Origin: an uncultured Lachnospiraceae bacterium
GTDB taxonomy: Bacteria; Bacillota; Clostridia; Lachnospirales; Lachnospiraceae
DNA length: 35,017 nt
Assembly: GCA_900315495.1 (NCBI GenBank)
Contig: OMZJ01000166.1
Span: 1 to 35,017 of the forward strand
Direction of reading: 5' to 3'
Shown: positions 32,802 through 35,017 of the stretch, one piece after another
Layout: each line of letters starts with the position of its first letter
Numbering within the stretch: position 1 is the stretch's first letter
Translations under genes and position numbers: made by a program
The notes under the pieces: generated by a model
Told to the model about the DNA's origin: nothing
The model's database searches: none
What the model saw: the letters and a program-made list of their open reading frames with translations, nothing else

Positions 32802-33347
32802 CCGAAATGCCTTGCACGGTGTCCACTGGCGGACCAGTACGGAACGATTCAGCAGTCGGTGGACGCCTGCAGCGAAAAGGGCGGCGGACGCGCGGTTGTC
32901 CCGGCAGGGCAGTGGAAGTCCCGGCCGATTCATTTAAAGAGCCATGTGGAGCTTCATCTGGAAGACGGGGCCGTGATCACCTTCAGCGACCGGTTTGAGG
33001 ATTATCTGCCGGTTGTCTTTACGCGCCACGAGGGGAAGAAATGCTACCATATGGAAAGGGAGGCGATCCAGATCACGATGTTCTACGAGTACGACAACGT
33101 TCCGGCGGGAACGACCCGGCCCGCCGATTTCAGCGATATCATCATCCGCAAGGTGAGAGGAAGCGGCGCAGAGACCGCCGTCCTGATGCGCGGACTGCCG
33201 GACCGGAAACTGCGCGGTGTCACCCTGGAGGATATCAATCTAACGGCGGAGAACACGATCCTTTGCAGTGACGTCGAGGGGCTTACCCTGAATCGTGTCT
33301 CCCTGAAAGCAGCAGACCGGAAAAAGAGGGGATCGGAAGCAAAGTGA
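32802..33347 (+). pseudogene. GH28 (polygalacturonase-type) gene with 5' loss and in-frame internal deletion
   Basis: The frame from 32802 has no ATG; GTG at 32859 is the first possible start. Residues before and after it read DQYGTIQQSVDACSEKGGGR and then AVVPAGQWKSRPIHLKSHVE, the N-terminal beta-helix of GH28 enzymes, up to EDYLPVVFTRHEGKKCY. The next residues, REAIQITMFYEYDNVPAGTT, belong to the C-terminal end of the same family, followed by LMRGLPDRKLRGVTLEDINL. The catalytic centre of about 250 residues (with the usual NTDG, DD and GHG motifs) is gone, and so is the extreme N-terminus. The deletion kept the frame, and the stop still overlaps the next start. It cannot have pectinase activity. 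Confidence 0.75.
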
Positions 33348-34048
33348 GCGAAGAAAAGAACGAAAGAATCAGCGACTGGGACCGGATGGTTGCGGGGAAG
33401 CTCTACAACTCCTCGAGCAAGGACATTGAGAAGCAGCACATGCAGGGCCTGATCCGGTGCGACAATTTCAACCGGATTCCGGTCGCCGAACCGGAGAAAA
33501 AGCAGGCAGCCCTGGAGGAACTGATTCCATCCGCGAAGGGAAATTCCCTCGGCGTGTTTGCGCCGTTCTACTGCGAATATGGCGTCAACATCCATGTCGG
33601 GAAAAACTGCTTCATCAACTACAACTGCACTTTCCTCGACGTCTCGCCGATCACCATCGGCGACAGCGTCTGGTTCGGCGCTGGTGTCATCATGGCAACG
33701 CCGAGCCACCCGTTTCTCCCCTCCGAGCGGATGAATGCGGTGTATCCGGACGGATACCACGACCTGGAGTATTCCTCGCCGATCACCATCGGGGAAGGCT
33801 CCTGGATCGGCTCCGGCGCCATCATCGGCGGCGGAGTCACCATCGGGAAGGGTTGTATCATTGCGGCCGGTGCCGTGGTGCTCCATGATATTCCGGACGG
33901 CTGCATCGCGGCGGGTGTCCCCGCAAAAGTGATCCGGAAGATTGATGAGAAGGACCGGATGAATGTCTGGAAGACCTACCAGGCAAACGCTCTGCCGCGC
34001 TCCGTGCGGGATCTGGAAAAACTGGCCGGGGAGGATACCCGTTCTTGA
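33344..34048 (+). CDS. Sugar O-acetyltransferase (maltose/galactoside acetyltransferase family)
   Basis: A 234-residue left-handed beta-helix acetyltransferase. The N-terminal cap has MVAGKLYNSSSKDIEKQHMQ (about 15-34), typical of maltose/galactoside O-acetyltransferases, and hexapeptide repeats follow from about residue 70 (GVNIHVGKNCFINYNC, later PITIGEGSWIGSGAIIGGGV) with the active-site His in the ATPSHPF segment (about 119-125). It transfers acetyl from acetyl-CoA to a sugar hydroxyl. The GTG start overlaps the stop of the GH28 relic (GTGA), so its translation depends on ribosomes reading the relic. It was probably part of a pectin-use operon. Confidence 0.88.
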   Translation: MSEEKNERISDWDRMVAGKLYNSSSKDIEKQHMQGLIRCDNFNRIPVAEPEKKQAALEELIPSAKGNSLGVFAPFYCEYGVNIHVGKNCFINYNCTFLDVSPITIGDSVWFGAGVIMATPSHPFLPSERMNAVYPDGYHDLEYSSPITIGEGSWIGSGAIIGGGVTIGKGCIIAAGAVVLHDIPDGCIAAGVPAKVIRKIDEKDRMNVWKTYQANALPRSVRDLEKLAGEDTRS

Positions 34049-34124
34049 ATCTTCGTTGACATTTGTTCCGGATATGAAGATGGTGGAGGCGGCAGAAGCG
34101 GATGCTCCTGTTCTCAGCGGACAG

Positions 34125-34139
34125 TGTTCTTCGAGAACA
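34125..34139. promoter_or_regulatory. Short palindrome upstream of the flavoprotein gene
   Basis: TGTTCTTCGAGAACA has perfect six-base arms around TCG. A TTGACA at 34056-34061 lies upstream without a convincing -10 box. It may be an operator for the gene at 34228 or a chance palindrome. Confidence 0.3.
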
Positions 34140-34227
34140 GAAGTCTGGTTCCGATAGATATGCCATCCGGCTGCAGCAAATATGGAAAATGGAAAATATT
34201 GATCAACAGATCAGAAGGAGGAACAAG

Positions 34228-34632
34228 ATGGCAGCAATTGACAGAGTATGTGAATTCCTAAAGAATGCGCAGACCTATTATCTGGCGACGGTGGACGGGG
34301 ATCAGCCCCGTGTCCGTCCGTTTGGAACGGTGAACATTTTCGAAAACAAACTGTACATCCAGACCGGTAAGGGGAAGAACGTATGTAAGCAGATCCATGC
34401 CAACGGCAAGGTCGAAATCTGCGCGATGTACAAAGGCGAATGGATCCGCGTCAGCGGAAAACTGGTTCCGGACGAGCGCGTGGAAGCTGAGGAATCGATG
34501 CTGAATGCTTATCCGCATCTTCGCAGTATGTATACGACAGGTCCGGACGGCAACACGGCGGTTTTCTATTTCGAAAACGGCATGGCGACCATCAGCTCCT
34601 TCACCCATGCGCCGGAAACTCTGACATTTTAA
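34228..34632 (+). CDS. Pyridoxamine 5'-phosphate oxidase-like flavoprotein
   Basis: A 134-residue split-barrel protein. It begins VCEFLKNAQTYYLATVDGDQ with PRVRPFGTV (about residues 7-36), the FMN-binding start of the small pyridoxamine-phosphate-oxidase-like family, followed by LYIQTGKGKNVCKQIHANGKVEICA and GEWIRVSGK, the following barrel strands. It is a putative FMN-dependent reductase or stress flavoprotein, not the PdxH enzyme of vitamin B6 synthesis, which is longer. The ATG at 34228 follows AAGGAGG at six bases; the open frame upstream overlaps regulatory DNA. It is a single gene. Confidence 0.88.
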   Translation: MAAIDRVCEFLKNAQTYYLATVDGDQPRVRPFGTVNIFENKLYIQTGKGKNVCKQIHANGKVEICAMYKGEWIRVSGKLVPDERVEAEESMLNAYPHLRSMYTTGPDGNTAVFYFENGMATISSFTHAPETLTF

Positions 34633-34687
34633 ATGACAGGCTTATCGGAGGACGAGGAGACATTTTGGCTGCCCGAATCCGTTGAAC

Positions 34688-34751
34688 CGGAGAGTATCCC
34701 GACAGCAGATCGTGCTTATGAATCGGAGAGTGTCCTGATCGCAGACCATGC
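34688..34751 (+). repeat. Imperfect tandem repeat, 36-bp period
   Basis: A 28-base unit starting CGGAGAGT at 34688 recurs at 34724 with 22 of 28 bases identical. It lies between the flavoprotein gene and its terminator. A 63-codon frame runs through it but overlaps the terminator, so I do not call a gene. Confidence 0.5.
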
Positions 34752-34791
34752 CTTCCGGGCATTTCGGTTGTGGTGCCGTGGTCGGAAATAT

Positions 34792-34848
34792 ACCGCCGGC
34801 AGAATTGAATTCTATGAGAAATAGAGTTTGATTCTGCCGGCGGTTTTT
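34792..34848 (+). terminator. Long-stem terminator after the flavoprotein gene
   Basis: ACCGCCGGCAGAAT (34792-34805) and ATTCTGCCGGCGGT (34831-34844) are perfect 14-base arms around a 25-base loop, followed by TTTTTGC. Confidence 0.8.
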
Positions 34849-35017
34849 GCGTAACAGGATGGATAGCGTAAAATATCTTGTGTCCTTGACAAGGGGTACA
34901 ATTCAAACAGAGTACTAAACTCTCAGCCATCAAATGTCCAATAACACGGGTACTGAAAATGCACGTCTCCATTGGACGGGGAGCAAGAATCATAGCTGTC
35001 TAAAAAACGGGGCAACT
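34849..35017. other. Gene-free end of the window with promoter-like boxes
   Basis: No gene is visible. TTGCGT at 34846-34851 and TAAAAT at 34868-34873 (16 apart) and a TTGACA at 34886-34891 inside the palindrome CCTTGACAAGG could belong to a promoter of a gene beyond the window. Neither set is complete enough to call. Confidence 0.25.

Noticed and set aside
34633..34824. 63-codon frame after the flavoprotein gene
   Set aside because: It starts right at the preceding stop, runs through the tandem repeat and into the terminator stem, and has no ribosome binding site.
34884..34894. CCTTGACAAGG as a third TetR operator
   Set aside because: It shares only the CCTTGACA half with the sites at 13707-13763, lies far away, and TTGACA is common in promoters.
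1..35017. CRISPR array, tRNA, rRNA, insertion sequence or prophage
   Set aside because: No regularly spaced repeats, no cloverleaf or CCA-flanked candidates, no transposase or phage protein could be recognised by reading.

Overview
The window looks like chromosomal DNA of a fairly G+C-rich member of the Clostridia, most likely Lachnospiraceae-like. The reasons are strong AGGAGG-type ribosome binding sites with frequent GTG and TTG starts, a FeoB-associated Cys-rich membrane protein, a TAXI-type TRAP transporter, GH43 and GH28 plant-glycan enzymes, and a secreted protein whose C-terminal repeats resemble those of clostridial surface proteins. No rRNA, tRNA, CRISPR array, transposase or phage gene is visible. 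The species assignment is inference.

Layout. (1) 1-1897: a secreted protein, clearly A+T-richer than the rest, behind a good promoter, a short upstream ORF and a nine-G tract that serves as its ribosome binding site. (2) 2111-5286, minus strand: a TAXI TRAP transporter (lipoprotein receptor plus fused permease). (3) 5902-6513: a cytidylate-kinase-like protein with its own terminator. (4) 6720-13763: the most interesting block. A BrxD-like P-loop ATPase and a BrxHI/Lhr-like helicase lie on the plus strand. They converge on a minus-strand operon of a TetR-type regulator and a TerB_N/TerB_C protein. No other BREX gene is present. The TetR promoter carries two matching palindromic sites, and the ATPase promoter carries a 12-bp direct repeat with a 21-bp period. 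(5) 13823-16566: lon, with a CIRCE-like element upstream and three hairpins downstream. (6) 16591-20126: a ferrous iron operon (feoA, feoA, feoB, Cys-rich membrane protein, HMA-domain protein). (7) 20281-21571, minus strand: an FMN-dependent alpha-hydroxy-acid oxidase downstream of a frameshifted HD-domain gene. (8) 21945-23244: lrgA and lrgB, followed by a small relic of an ABC exporter. (9) 23595-25481: a secreted 5'-nucleotidase with a structured leader. (10) 25908-28404: a polysaccharide deacetylase and a GH43-CBM-FN3 enzyme in one operon. (11) 28606-30012: a MATE efflux pump. (12) 30277-32787: a PatB/MalY-type C-S lyase and an amino-acid permease. (13) 32802-34048: an internally deleted GH28 gene still coupled to a sugar O-acetyltransferase. 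(14) 34228-34632: a pyridoxamine-phosphate-oxidase-like flavoprotein, then a terminator and a gene-free end.

How the parts work together. Most of the window is housekeeping and transport in short operons. The BrxD/helicase/TerB/TetR block has the look of a genome-defence or stress module: a nucleic-acid motor, a partner ATPase, a TerB-type protein and a dedicated repressor. Its function is inferred from family membership and neighbourhood only. Three gene relics (HD hydrolase, ABC exporter, GH28) show that the right half has been eroding.
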